This document shows positions 7,509 through 16,615 of a DNA stretch of 64,000 bases, piece after piece. The stretch spans positions 1 through 64,000 of the forward strand of contig NZ_JAQQPS010000005.1 of the NCBI RefSeq assembly GCF_036688685.1, read 5' to 3'. The stretch is from JALYUM01 sp036688685. Lineage in GTDB: Bacteria; Pseudomonadota; Gammaproteobacteria; Burkholderiales; Burkholderiaceae_D. The notes beneath the pieces are model-generated. The model was given only the letters and a program-made list of their open reading frames with translations. It did no database searches and was not told the DNA's origin. Made by a program: the position numbers and the translations under genes. Positions within the stretch are counted from its first letter, which is position 1. Every line of letters begins with the position of its first letter.

Positions 7509-10274
7509 TCAGAAAGTGTACTTCGCCAGCAGCGAGTAGGCGCGTCCGCGTGGATCGGCCACCCGCGGGTCCCAGCCGGCGCCGACCACTTCGTCGACAT
7601 TGTGGGCAGTGAACGGCGGGTTCTTGTCGAACAGGTTCAAGATACCGGCCGTCAGCGACAGGTGCGGGATGCCAGTGTACGTGACCGACAGGCCGAAGGT
7701 CAGGTAGTCGTCGACGATCGGGTTGAAGCCGGCCGGGTACAGCCTGCCGCCGTTCGGTACCTGGTCCTTGTAGCCGCTCGCGTAGCGCGCCGACAGCAAG
7801 CTGCCCCAATCGCCCTTGGTGACCGACAGGGATGCGTTCGACTTCCAGCGCAAGTACAGGTCGCGCGTATAGAAATTGCCGACATATTCCTTGTAGGCCT
7901 GGCCAGGAATCTCGGCAAATTTGAAGCTCTGGGTCCAGGTGCTTTCGATCTCGGCCGACCACTTGGTGCCGTCGAATACCATGCCCTGGGCGCGCAGGCC
8001 GATGTTGGCGCCGCGCGTCTTGCTACCGGCTGCATTGATCCAGCCGGCTTGCACGTACTGGATGGTGTCGTCAGCATTGCGGATGATGTTGTCCGCCAGT
8101 GCCACGGCATTGGCCAGCACGATTTGCGGCGTGCGGTTCAGGATGCGGTCCTTCGAGTTGATGGCGAAGTAATCGACCGACGCCGACCAGCCGCGCACCG
8201 GCTCGAACACCACGCCCAGGCTGCCCTGCTTCGAGGTTTCCGGCTTCAGGTTCGGGTTGCCGCCGGTTTTGTAATCGAGCCGCTCAATGGCGCAAAAGCG
8301 CGGGTCGCCCGGATGCGTCACGCAGCCCACCGGGTCGCTCACACCACTTGGCAACTCCTGGTCCAGCGACTGCGTGTACAGCTGGGTGAAGCTCGGCGCC
8401 AGGAAGCCCTTGTTGGCCGAGCCACGGAACAGCAGCGCCTCGAACGGCTGGTAGCGGAACGCGATTTTCGGGTTGGTGGTCGCGCCAATCAGGCTGTACT
8501 GGTCACGCCGCACGGCCAGTTGCACTTCCAGGTTTTTGAGGACCGGGACGATCAATTCGGCATACAACGCCTTGATGTCGCGCGATGCTTTGGGCAGGCC
8601 CGCATTGCCCGGCGCCAGCAGAATCTGGGTCGCATCGGCATCCTGCGCGTAGCTGTACTCTTCGCGGCGCAAATCGAAGCCCATTGCGCCGGCCACTGCG
8701 CCCGCAGGCAGGTTGAACAGCTCGCCGGACAGGTTGCCGTCGACCTGGTTCAGGCTGGTTTTTCCATGGTTCAGCTGGCCGCGAAACTTGGTCGATTCGA
8801 CCAGCGCCATGGCGGCCGCAGTTTGCTCCTGGCCGGCGACGATGAACGGGTTGATGACGCCGCTGCCGAGGGCCGCGTTGAACTTGCTGGTGTAGGCGTA
8901 ACCGTCGAGCAGCGAGACCTTGCTTTCGCTCTCGGCGTGCGAGGCGCCGAGGCGGTAATCGTACTTGCCGGCCAGCGTGCCTTCGATACCGGCCAGCACG
9001 CGCAGGTTGTCGGTGACTTGTTCCTGGGTGCGGTTGCCGAACGGCGTGGCGCGCCATTTGTAGATGATCGGCTTGGTCTTGTCATACGTGGAAATATACG
9101 GCGAGAGGTCCTGGTAATAGGCGCCGCCCACCGGATAGGCGTTGCCGGCCGCCAGCGTCGTCGAGATCTGGGCCGGCGTCAAAATGGCGGTGGCCTTGCT
9201 GCGCGAGGCCAGCACTTCGACGAAGCCGCTGTGGTCCGGGTTAAACTGGTAGGTTCCGCGCAACAGGCCGTTGGCGCGCTCGGCCGGGAGTTGAATGACA
9301 TAGTCGCCGCCATAATCGTAGGCGCACGAATAGGTCGAGCGCAGCGGTGAGGTCACGTCTTTCCACAGTGCGGTGTTGTACTGCGACATGCCGGGAATTG
9401 TGTCGCACTTGCCTTGCAGGCTGAGCAGGCCAGCCTGCAGGTATTTATTGGCGTCGCCAGGCCGGGTGAAATTGGCGCCCAGCGCGGTGCCGGCGCCGGA
9501 CAGCTGGTTGGCCGACGGCGTGCCGGTGGTGTCCGGCGACAGGCCGCGCGCTGGCTGGTAGCCATTCGCGAATCCACGCTGGCTGGAGTCGAGCCGTTCG
9601 TTCTTGTCGAGGGTCAGGCTACCCATGATGTTGAATTTGTCTTCGTCCAGGTTGCCCGTACCACCCAACAGGGACAGGCGATGGATGGCGCCGCCGCCCG
9701 CTTCGGTCTGGTTGGTCGACGCCGCTACTTCCAGCCCCGTGTAATTGGTCTTCAAAATGAAGTTGATCACGCCGCCGACCGCGTCGGTACCGTAAATGGC
9801 CGAGGCGCCATCCTTCAGGATTTCCACGCGCGCAATGGCGCCGAGCGGAATCGAATTCAGATCGACGGCCTTGCCGCTGCCGCCATGGGTGGCGACGCGG
9901 CGGCCGTTCAACAAGATCAGCGTGCTGTTCGGACCGAGGCCGCGCAGGGACGCAAACGACCCGCCGCCACTGGTACGGTCGGCGTCGGCGCCGAACACGT
10001 TGTTGCCGGACACCTGGTTGTCCGAGCCGGTGCCATTCGATGAAATTTGTTGCAGTAGTTGCTCGGCGTTGGTGATGCCCTTCTTTTCCATCTGGTCGAA
10101 GGTGATCACCTGGACCGGCAAGGCGCCTTCCTTGGCGATGCGCTTGATGCTCGAGCCGGTCACTTCGACGCGTGCCATGGGTGGGGTACCAGCGGGCGCC
10201 GCGACTTGCTGCGCAAGCGCAGGGCTGACTGCGCCGATCAGGGCGATCAGGTGTGTCAATTTCTTCAACTTCAC
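7509..10274 (-). CDS. TonB-dependent outer-membrane receptor
   Basis: 921 residues. The start is GTG 10274, supported by a strong AGGAG eight bases upstream. A signal peptide (LIALIGAVSPALAQQ) precedes a plug domain containing ALPVQVITFDQMEKKGIT and the NGRRVATHGG and ILKDGASAIYGTDAVGGVIN signatures (about residues 45-180). The rest is a 22-strand barrel ending in YSLLAKYTF with a terminal Phe. It imports a ligand across the outer membrane using TonB energy. The gene lies next to an S66 carboxypeptidase and a peptide-binding protein, which suggests a peptide or muropeptide ligand, but this is inference; sequence alone does not exclude other ligands. Confidence 0.95.
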   Translation of the reverse strand: MKLKKLTHLIALIGAVSPALAQQVAAPAGTPPMARVEVTGSSIKRIAKEGALPVQVITFDQMEKKGITNAEQLLQQISSNGTGSDNQVSGNNVFGADADRTSGGGSFASLRGLGPNSTLILLNGRRVATHGGSGKAVDLNSIPLGAIARVEILKDGASAIYGTDAVGGVINFILKTNYTGLEVAASTNQTEAGGGAIHRLSLLGGTGNLDEDKFNIMGSLTLDKNERLDSSQRGFANGYQPARGLSPDTTGTPSANQLSGAGTALGANFTRPGDANKYLQAGLLSLQGKCDTIPGMSQYNTALWKDVTSPLRSTYSCAYDYGGDYVIQLPAERANGLLRGTYQFNPDHSGFVEVLASRSKATAILTPAQISTTLAAGNAYPVGGAYYQDLSPYISTYDKTKPIIYKWRATPFGNRTQEQVTDNLRVLAGIEGTLAGKYDYRLGASHAESESKVSLLDGYAYTSKFNAALGSGVINPFIVAGQEQTAAAMALVESTKFRGQLNHGKTSLNQVDGNLSGELFNLPAGAVAGAMGFDLRREEYSYAQDADATQILLAPGNAGLPKASRDIKALYAELIVPVLKNLEVQLAVRRDQYSLIGATTNPKIAFRYQPFEALLFRGSANKGFLAPSFTQLYTQSLDQELPSGVSDPVGCVTHPGDPRFCAIERLDYKTGGNPNLKPETSKQGSLGVVFEPVRGWSASVDYFAINSKDRILNRTPQIVLANAVALADNIIRNADDTIQYVQAGWINAAGSKTRGANIGLRAQGMVFDGTKWSAEIESTWTQSFKFAEIPGQAYKEYVGNFYTRDLYLRWKSNASLSVTKGDWGSLLSARYASGYKDQVPNGGRLYPAGFNPIVDDYLTFGLSVTYTGIPHLSLTAGILNLFDKNPPFTAHNVDEVVGAGWDPRVADPRGRAYSLLAKYTF

Positions 10275-10333
10275 GGGTTTCTCCTAGGGTGTGCTGGTCG
10301 CATTTCGCACCGTTGTCAGTGCGGAAGGGTTGG

Positions 10334-10353
10334 CGTAATGTCTTTGCATTACG
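10334..10353. promoter_or_regulatory. Inverted repeat upstream of the TonB receptor
   Basis: CGTAATG-TCTTTG-CATTACG, a perfect 7-bp inverted repeat, lies 60-79 bp upstream of the receptor start. This is a plausible operator position. The binding protein is not identifiable from the sequence. Confidence 0.4.
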
Positions 10354-10450
10354 TTATCTGTTATTTGAGATTAAGCGGCGAAGGCCAGCGCCAGCCAATG
10401 AAATTTCCGGCTAGCACTATAACTTTGTGGAATATGCCGACAGGATAAGA

Positions 10451-12232
10451 CTAATGCGCCATGTTATTGACGCGCTTGCGCTCGGCAAGGTCAACGTCCA
10501 GATAACGCCAAGGCGTGAGCTCGACCGGGTGGCGCTTGTAGTTTTTAAGCCACGGCTGGCGTAAATCCGCCGAAATGACGTGGGTCAGCGGGACCCACGG
10601 GTTGTATGCCTGGATCAGCTGGTTCATTTCGATATACAACTTTTGCCGGGCGGGGCCGTCCGCTAGCACGCGTGCCTGCTCGTAGCGTTCGTTGTAGGCG
10701 GGCAAATTAAAACGGGCGTAGTTGGCGCGCCCGGCGTTCGGGCCGTACAGCAACTGGTAGAAATTGTCGCCGTCCGGGAAGTCGGCCACCCAGTTGGTTT
10801 CAAACATCTGCACCTTGCCCAGGCGCGAGGCCTTGATGATCTCGGTTTTTTTGTCGGAGCGAAAAACCACGCGCAGACCGACCGTGGTGAGGCATTTTCG
10901 CCACATCTCATCGCGCAGGCGTCCGCCGACCGTCGCTTCGCTGGACATTGCCAGCGTCAAGACGCTGCCGTCGGGCGCGCGCCGGAAACCGTCCGGGTCG
11001 CGCTTTTGGTAGCCAAAGCGGTCGAGCAGCGCATTGGCCAGCGCCGGATCGTAGGGCACGGGGCTGCGGTAGGCGGGGTCGTAGCCGAGCACATTCGGTG
11101 GCAGCGGCGACTCGGCCTTGATGGCCAGCCCCTTCTTCAGCAGCGCGATGTCTTCCAGGTTGTTGTAGCTGAGCGAGATGGCGCGGCGCAGGGCCACTTT
11201 CTCCTTGCTGTAGCCGCCCACCACCGGGTCTTCCATATTGATCCAGAGGTAATAGGTTTGCAGCACCGGGAAGCGGTACAGCTGCATGCCGCGCGCGGCC
11301 AGCGCCGGTTTTAGTTTGCCGTCCTGCAGCACCATGTCCGTCATCGCTTCCGGCACCTGCTCCAGGTAATCGTATTCGCCGCCCAGGAAGCCCAGCATGC
11401 GGCCCTGGAACTCTTCGGCGATCTTGATGTCGATGCGGTCGACCAGAGGCAGGCGCTGCCCTTCCAGTGCGGCGGCCAGCGCCTGGTCGGCCGGATCGAC
11501 CTTGCCGCTGGCGTGGAATACGGCAGTGGAGTACGGGTTCTTTTCGAGCACGATGCGATCGCTTCTCTTCCACTCGGCCAGCATGAAGGGGCCGGTGCCG
11601 ACCGGGTGGTTGCCGGCCTGGCCCGGATAGGCAGCAATCACTTCCCTGGCCACCACGCTGGCCGCCGGGGTGGCCAGATAAAACGGAAAATTGAAATCGG
11701 GGGCGGCAAGGCGAATGCGCAGCGTGTAGCGGTCGAGCGCCTGCAGGCCGGGAATCGGCGTGTCGTAGCTAAAGTGTTCCTTCAAGGCTGCGTCGCCCAA
11801 GATTTTGCCTTCGAAGAAAAATGCGAAAGGCGACTTGATCTGCGGGTCGTACAGCCGGGTCAGGCTGTAGACATAGTCGGCCGCCGTTACTTCGCGCTTT
11901 TTGCCGTTGAAGGCCGGGTCGGGGGTGAAATAAATGCCGGGGCGGATGTGGAAGGTGTAGGTTTTGCCGCCGTCGCTCACCTCAGGCATTGCTGTTGCCG
12001 TGTTGCCAATCAATTTTACGGGGCGGGCCAGGTAATCGTAGCGCAGCAGCGGGTCGAACAGGTTTTCCAGCAGGCTCAACGTCGCCAGGTCGGACGCCAC
12101 GGCGGGGTCGAGGCCGGTTTCGCTGGTCGACAGGAACATGTGCAGGGTTTTCATGGGCGCGGACATGGCGGGGGTGGCGGCCATCACGGTGGCGATGAAC
12201 AAAGCGGTGATGGTCTGGCGAAATGGCGTCAT
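10451..12232 (-). CDS. Family 5 extracellular solute-binding protein (peptide/MppA-DppA-like)
   Basis: 593 residues from ATG 12232, with a signal peptide ending at PAMSAPMK. It has the SBP_bac_5 pattern: SETGLDPAVASDLATLSLLEN near the start, LIGNTATAMPEVSDGGKTYTF, HPVGTGPFML in the middle and KVQMFETNWVADFPDGDNF near the end. These proteins bind oligopeptides or murein peptides in the periplasm and hand them to an ABC permease. No permease or ATPase gene lies beside it, so it must use a distant transporter, as MppA does with Opp in E. coli. It shares a 194-bp divergent region with the SpmAB-like gene. The murein-peptide role is inferred from neighbours. Confidence 0.88.
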   Translation of the reverse strand: MTPFRQTITALFIATVMAATPAMSAPMKTLHMFLSTSETGLDPAVASDLATLSLLENLFDPLLRYDYLARPVKLIGNTATAMPEVSDGGKTYTFHIRPGIYFTPDPAFNGKKREVTAADYVYSLTRLYDPQIKSPFAFFFEGKILGDAALKEHFSYDTPIPGLQALDRYTLRIRLAAPDFNFPFYLATPAASVVAREVIAAYPGQAGNHPVGTGPFMLAEWKRSDRIVLEKNPYSTAVFHASGKVDPADQALAAALEGQRLPLVDRIDIKIAEEFQGRMLGFLGGEYDYLEQVPEAMTDMVLQDGKLKPALAARGMQLYRFPVLQTYYLWINMEDPVVGGYSKEKVALRRAISLSYNNLEDIALLKKGLAIKAESPLPPNVLGYDPAYRSPVPYDPALANALLDRFGYQKRDPDGFRRAPDGSVLTLAMSSEATVGGRLRDEMWRKCLTTVGLRVVFRSDKKTEIIKASRLGKVQMFETNWVADFPDGDNFYQLLYGPNAGRANYARFNLPAYNERYEQARVLADGPARQKLYIEMNQLIQAYNPWVPLTHVISADLRQPWLKNYKRHPVELTPWRYLDVDLAERKRVNNMAH

Positions 12233-12426
12233 GGCGGGTCCGGGTGCAATTGCACGATGATAGGCGCTGGCACAGGCTGCGGGCAAGGGATGGACTCGTC
12301 CCGCGCCACCGCCATCCGGTCCCACCAATAAGCTTTTTGCATACGGCCACTATATTCTTTCATCAATGCATCAAGCGCACCGCCTATACTCTTGCTGCAC
12401 AATCAAGCGCATCTGCGGACTCACTC

Positions 12427-13665
12427 ATGGCATTAAATTACATCTGGTCGGGCTTTTTTATCGTTGGTTTTGTGGCGGCGCTGCTGCAATGGCTGTTCCT
12501 GGGCGATAACGAGATCTTCAAAAAAATCATCGACGGCACCTTTGAATCGGCCCGGGCCGGCGTGATGGACATCGCCCTGCCCCTGGCCGGCGTCATGACA
12601 CTCTGGCTCGGCATCATGAACATCGGCGAAAAGGCCGGCGCGGTCGGCTGGCTGGCGCGCGTGATCGCGCCGTTTTTCTCGCGCATCTTCCCCGACGTGC
12701 CGAAAGACCACCCCGCCACCGGCCACATGGTGATGAATTTTTCCGCCAACCTGCTCGGCCTGGACAATGCCGCCACGCCGTTCGGCCTGAAAGCGATGGA
12801 GAGCCTGCAAACGCTCAATCCCCAGAAAGACACGGCCAGCAACGCGCAGATCATGTTCCTGGTGCTGCACACCTCCGGCCTGACCCTGATCCCGCTGGCC
12901 ATCATGGCCCAGCGCGCCATCCTCGGCGCCGCCAACCCGGCCGACATTTTTATCCCGTGCATGATCGCGACCTATGTCGCCACGGTGACCGGCATCATCG
13001 CCGTGTCGCTGCGCCAGGGCATCAACCTGCTCAACCGCGTCGTGCTGGGCTGGCTCGGTGGCATCACGGCCGCAATTGTCGCGCTGGTCTGCTACTTCAC
13101 GATCTTTTTGACCAAGCAGGAGATCGAGCTGGTCTCGAAAGTAGCGAGCAATCTGATCCTGTTTTCGATCATCATCATCTTCATCGTCGGCGCCATGCGC
13201 AAGGGCGAGAACGTCTACGAAGCCTTTATCGAGGGTGCAAAAGGCGGCATCACAACTTCATTGACCGTCATCCCGTATCTGGTCGGGATGCTGGTGGCGA
13301 TCTCCGTCATCCGCAACTCGGGCGTGCTGGGGTTCATCGTGGCAGGTCTCGACTGGGTGTTCGTCCAACTCGGCATGCACACCGAATTCACGCCGGCGCT
13401 GCCGACCGCGCTGATGAAACCCTTGTCGGGCAGCGGCTCGAAGGCGATGATGATCGACGCCATGCAAACTTACGGCGTCGATTCCTTCGTCGGACGGCTG
13501 GCCTGCATCTTCCAGGGTTCGGCCGATACCACCTTCTATATCGTCGCCCTGTATTTCGGGTCGGTCGGCATCCGCAAAACGAGATACGCCATTTCGTGCG
13601 GGCTGATTGCCGATTTCGCCGGCATCGTCGCCGCCATCCTGGTCGCTTACATGTTCTTCGGATAA
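12427..13665 (+). CDS. SpmA-SpmB fusion, nucleoside-recognition (Gate) domain membrane protein
   Basis: 412 residues from ATG 12427, with about ten membrane segments. The N-terminal half (to about residue 200) resembles spore maturation protein A, including a LPLAGVMTLWLGIMNIGEKAG stretch. The C-terminal half resembles SpmB, with the LSGSGSKAMMIDAMQTYG and GSADTTFYIVALYFGSVG motifs. In Bacillus, spmA and spmB are separate genes beside dacB and affect spore cortex structure. Here they are fused, in an organism that otherwise looks Gram-negative. The next gene, 12 bp downstream, is again a D-alanyl-D-alanine carboxypeptidase. The molecular activity is unknown; transport of a small molecule across the inner membrane is possible. 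Confidence 0.9.
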   Translation: MALNYIWSGFFIVGFVAALLQWLFLGDNEIFKKIIDGTFESARAGVMDIALPLAGVMTLWLGIMNIGEKAGAVGWLARVIAPFFSRIFPDVPKDHPATGHMVMNFSANLLGLDNAATPFGLKAMESLQTLNPQKDTASNAQIMFLVLHTSGLTLIPLAIMAQRAILGAANPADIFIPCMIATYVATVTGIIAVSLRQGINLLNRVVLGWLGGITAAIVALVCYFTIFLTKQEIELVSKVASNLILFSIIIIFIVGAMRKGENVYEAFIEGAKGGITTSLTVIPYLVGMLVAISVIRNSGVLGFIVAGLDWVFVQLGMHTEFTPALPTALMKPLSGSGSKAMMIDAMQTYGVDSFVGRLACIFQGSADTTFYIVALYFGSVGIRKTRYAISCGLIADFAGIVAAILVAYMFFG

Positions 13666-13677
13666 GGAGTTCACTGC

Positions 13678-15129
13678 ATGATTCGCCATCTCGTCAGCCT
13701 AGCCTTGCTTGCCTGGATGCCTGCGGCGTATGCCCAGTCGACCTTGCCCGAACCGGTCGCGCGCCAGATGGCGGCGGGCCAGTTACCGGACGATTCACTC
13801 AGCGTGCTGGTGCTGCGCGGCGACACCGTCGTGTTGTCCCACCGCGCGGAACGGCCGATGCAGCCGGCATCGACGATGAAACTGGTGACGACGCTGGTGG
13901 CGCTCGAACAACTCGGCCCGGTGTTCCGCGGCCGCACCGAACTGCGTACCAATGCGCCGCTGGTGAACGGCGTCTTGAAAGGCGACCTGGTGCTGCGTGG
14001 CGGCGCCGACGTCGATCTCACCGACGCCGTGCTGGAAAACATGCTGCGCGCGCTGCGCAACCAGGGTATCCGGAAAATCGAGGGCCGCCTGGTGCTGGAT
14101 CGCCAGCTGTTTGCGCCGGCCAGAGACGACCTTGCCAGGCAGCCGTTCGACGAAGCGCCGGAAGCGTATTACAACGTGATTCCCGATGCGCTGATGGTCA
14201 ACCGGAACATGCTGCAGCTAGACCTGCGCGCGACCGATCAAGGACTGCAGGTGACCAGCCAGCCGGCGCTGGAGAACGTCAGCGTGGCGTCGAACATGAC
14301 GCTGGTGACAGCCGCCTGCAAGCAGTGGGACGATGGCTGGAAGCCGCCCCAGGCCGAGCAGCGCGAGAACGGCACCATCCGCGTCACCCTGCACGGCACC
14401 TTCCCGAAAAATTGCGCGCGCACGTACAGCATCAACGTTGTCGATCGCCAGGATTACGTCGACCGCCTGTTCCGCCTGCTTTGGCGCCAATTGGGCGGCG
14501 CGCTGCGTGGCGCCACCGTCGAAGGCGCCATGCCGGCGGATGCGCGTCTGCTGGCTGAACACGCGGCGCGTGCGTTGCCAGAGGTGATCCGCGATACCAA
14601 TAAACCGTCGGACAATGCGTTGGCGCGCATCTTGTTTTTATCGCTGGGCAGCCTGGAAGCCGATCCGGCGCTGGGCAGCCATGCCTTGCCGGCGTCTGGC
14701 GAGGCGACCAGCGTACGGGCTGATCGCGTGGTGCGCACGTGGCTGCGCAACCACGCCATCGACGACACCGGCGCTGTGTTCGAGAACGGTTCCGGTCTGT
14801 CGCGCATCGAGCGCTTCACGGCGCTGCAAATGGGCGGCTTGCTGCAGGCCGGGTTGAAAAGCCAGTGGGCGCCAGAGTTCCTGTCCAGCTTCCCGATTGC
14901 CGGCGTCGATGGCACCATGCGCCAGCGACTGCGTGACAGCCCGGCAGCGGGGCACGCGCGCCTGAAAACGGGTTCGCTGAAAAATGGCGTCGCGCTGGCC
15001 GGTTATGTGACCGATGCGGCCGGGCGCCAGAGCGTGGTGGTGGCCATGATCAATGACGAGCATGCGGGTGACGGCAAGGGCCGCGCCGTGCTCGATGCGC
15101 TGGTCGACTGGGTGGCGCGCACGCCTTAG
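13678..15129 (+). CDS. dacB: D-alanyl-D-alanine carboxypeptidase/endopeptidase, PBP4 family S13
   Basis: 483 residues with a signal peptide ending at PAAYAQS. The three penicillin-binding motifs are visible: STMK (about residue 64, catalytic Ser and Lys), SDN in NKPSDNALARI (about residue 307) and KTG in RLKTGSLKNGVALAGYV (about residue 429). Family S13 enzymes remove terminal D-Ala and cut D-Ala-mDAP crosslinks in the periplasm. It is translated just downstream of the SpmAB fusion, with an AAGGAG site before its ATG. Its TAG stop overlaps the TAA of the convergent dipeptidase gene by two bases (TTAG). The released D-Ala could feed the D-amino-acid dehydrogenase encoded at 23.4 kb. Confidence 0.94.
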   Translation: MIRHLVSLALLAWMPAAYAQSTLPEPVARQMAAGQLPDDSLSVLVLRGDTVVLSHRAERPMQPASTMKLVTTLVALEQLGPVFRGRTELRTNAPLVNGVLKGDLVLRGGADVDLTDAVLENMLRALRNQGIRKIEGRLVLDRQLFAPARDDLARQPFDEAPEAYYNVIPDALMVNRNMLQLDLRATDQGLQVTSQPALENVSVASNMTLVTAACKQWDDGWKPPQAEQRENGTIRVTLHGTFPKNCARTYSINVVDRQDYVDRLFRLLWRQLGGALRGATVEGAMPADARLLAEHAARALPEVIRDTNKPSDNALARILFLSLGSLEADPALGSHALPASGEATSVRADRVVRTWLRNHAIDDTGAVFENGSGLSRIERFTALQMGGLLQAGLKSQWAPEFLSSFPIAGVDGTMRQRLRDSPAAGHARLKTGSLKNGVALAGYVTDAAGRQSVVVAMINDEHAGDGKGRAVLDALVDWVARTP

Positions 15130-15704
15130 AGAATCCGCTGAAACGTCGCGCGCACCAGATTGCGGTCGCCGCAATCGAAGTGCCACCATTCGGTGCGGAT
15201 GCCGACAAAGCCGGCCTGGAACATGGCGTCGCGCAGCAGCTGGCGGTTGGCTACCTGTTCCGCCGTCAAATCCCCGCACGCCAGAAAACCCTCTTCCAGC
15301 GCCGGGTGCGACAGTTCGGTCATGTCGTCGAAACCGGTCCCCATGTCCAGCTCCACGCCCGCCTCATCGAGGATGGTCACGTCGAGCGCCATGCCGAACG
15401 AGTGGATCGAGCCGCGCGTGGGTTCGGCCAGGTACATCTGCAAATCGGTGCCGGCCAGCGCATCCCAGAGTTCCTGCTGCACCCGTTGCGGGCGCAGGGC
15501 GTCGAGCACCAGTACCCGTACCCCGGGACGTTTCAATGCCAGCCACGCGACCACGCGCTCCAGTGCGCTGGCCGCCTGCACATGCAGCCACGCGCAGTCG
15601 TGCGATCCGTACAAATCGCGCCCCAAAAAATTATGCGGGCCCGCATAGCGCAGGTCGACGGCAATACCCGGGATCGTCGACAGGTGCCGGAAGTCGGGGT
15701 TCAC
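15126..15704 (-). CDS. D-alanyl-D-alanine dipeptidase, VanX/DdpX family M15D
   Basis: 192 residues. GTG 15704 is chosen because GAGGTG lies upstream and it overlaps the stop of the LysR gene (GTGA), giving translational coupling. Zinc and catalytic residues are visible in SIHSFGMALD (about residue 112-121; His and Asp ligands) and EWWHF (about residue 176; Glu and His). LDALRP carries the conserved Arg. The family hydrolyses D-Ala-D-Ala. No signal peptide is seen, so it acts in the cytosol. VanX proteins cause glycopeptide resistance only with VanH and VanA, which are absent, so a nutritional role like E. coli DdpX is more likely. It is the last gene of the salvage operon. Confidence 0.92.
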   Translation of the reverse strand: MNPDFRHLSTIPGIAVDLRYAGPHNFLGRDLYGSHDCAWLHVQAASALERVVAWLALKRPGVRVLVLDALRPQRVQQELWDALAGTDLQMYLAEPTRGSIHSFGMALDVTILDEAGVELDMGTGFDDMTELSHPALEEGFLACGDLTAEQVANRQLLRDAMFQAGFVGIRTEWWHFDCGDRNLVRATFQRIL

Positions 15705-16606
15705 GCGGCACCTCGCTCCAGGCAGGCGCGCGCCGCCGCGCCTATCGTGTTGGCCAGTGCCCGCGCCCCGTGCGACAGCGGCGCGTGGCTGGCGGTGAGC
15801 AGATACAACTGCACGGAAATGGCCGGCGCCCAGCTGCGGCACTGCACCTTGCCGGCCACCGCCGACGCGGCCGTGAAGGGATCGAGCACCGCCACGCCGG
15901 CGCCAGCTTCCACCAGCGAGCGCGCAATCTGGTAGGTCTGCACCACGGTATGGAACACCGGCTGCACGTCCTGCGCTTCGCAGGCCGCCAGCACCAGCTC
16001 ACCCAGCGGATCGTCGCCGGCCATGCCGATCAATTCACCCTGTAAATTGCGCGGGCCAAATGGCTGCGCGCATTGCGCCGCCGTCCAGGTGCCGGCCGGC
16101 GCCACCGCCGTCAAAAAACCCTGCGCAATCGGTTCCGCCACGATGCCGGGATGGCGCGGATCCTGCAGCGACACCGCCAGATCAGCTTCGCCCAGGCGCA
16201 GGGCATTGACGATTTCGCTGGTGTGGTGGGTGCCCAGTTCGCAGCGCGTCTGCGCAAAGTCGCGCCGCCACGCCTTCATCGCAGCCGGCAGCACGCTGAT
16301 TGCGATGGTCGGTGTGGCCACCAGCCGCACCGTCTCCACCGCGCGGCCCTTCAAGCTGGCGGCGAGGCGACGGATGCTTTGCAAATCGCGGTTGAGTTTT
16401 TCGGTCTCGATGAAGAGCCGATGTGCTTCCGGCTTCGGATACAGTTTGCCGCGCACGCGCTCGAACAGCGGCATGCCCAGTTGCAGTTCGGCGTGCTGCA
16501 GCACCTTGGTCACGGCTGGCTGCGAAATGTGCAGCACCTGGGCGGCGCCGCTGATAGTGCCGACCTGCATGATCGCGTGGAAGACTTCAATGTGACGCAG
16601 GCGCAT
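15701..16606 (-). CDS. LysR-family transcriptional regulator
   Basis: 301 residues. The N-terminal winged helix (MRLRHIEVFHAIMQVGTISG, QPAVTKVLQ; residues 1-60) and a LysR substrate-binding fold (about residues 90-295) are clear. It lies nine bases after the amidase gene and overlaps the dipeptidase gene by four bases, so unlike most LysR genes it is not divergent from its target but embedded in the operon. It may respond to a wall-derived peptide or amino acid, as AmpR responds to muropeptides; the ligand is inference. Confidence 0.93.
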   Translation of the reverse strand: MRLRHIEVFHAIMQVGTISGAAQVLHISQPAVTKVLQHAELQLGMPLFERVRGKLYPKPEAHRLFIETEKLNRDLQSIRRLAASLKGRAVETVRLVATPTIAISVLPAAMKAWRRDFAQTRCELGTHHTSEIVNALRLGEADLAVSLQDPRHPGIVAEPIAQGFLTAVAPAGTWTAAQCAQPFGPRNLQGELIGMAGDDPLGELVLAACEAQDVQPVFHTVVQTYQIARSLVEAGAGVAVLDPFTAASAVAGKVQCRSWAPAISVQLYLLTASHAPLSHGARALANTIGAAARACLERGAA

Positions 16607-16615
16607 CGGCGTTCC

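Noticed and set aside
7602..9350. Long plus-strand frame antisense to the TonB receptor
   Set aside because: No domain signature or ribosome site; the minus-strand receptor explains the open frame.
15126..15704. Vancomycin-resistance vanHAX cluster
   Set aside because: Only the VanX-like gene is present; no VanH or VanA ligase gene is nearby, and the context is peptidoglycan salvage.
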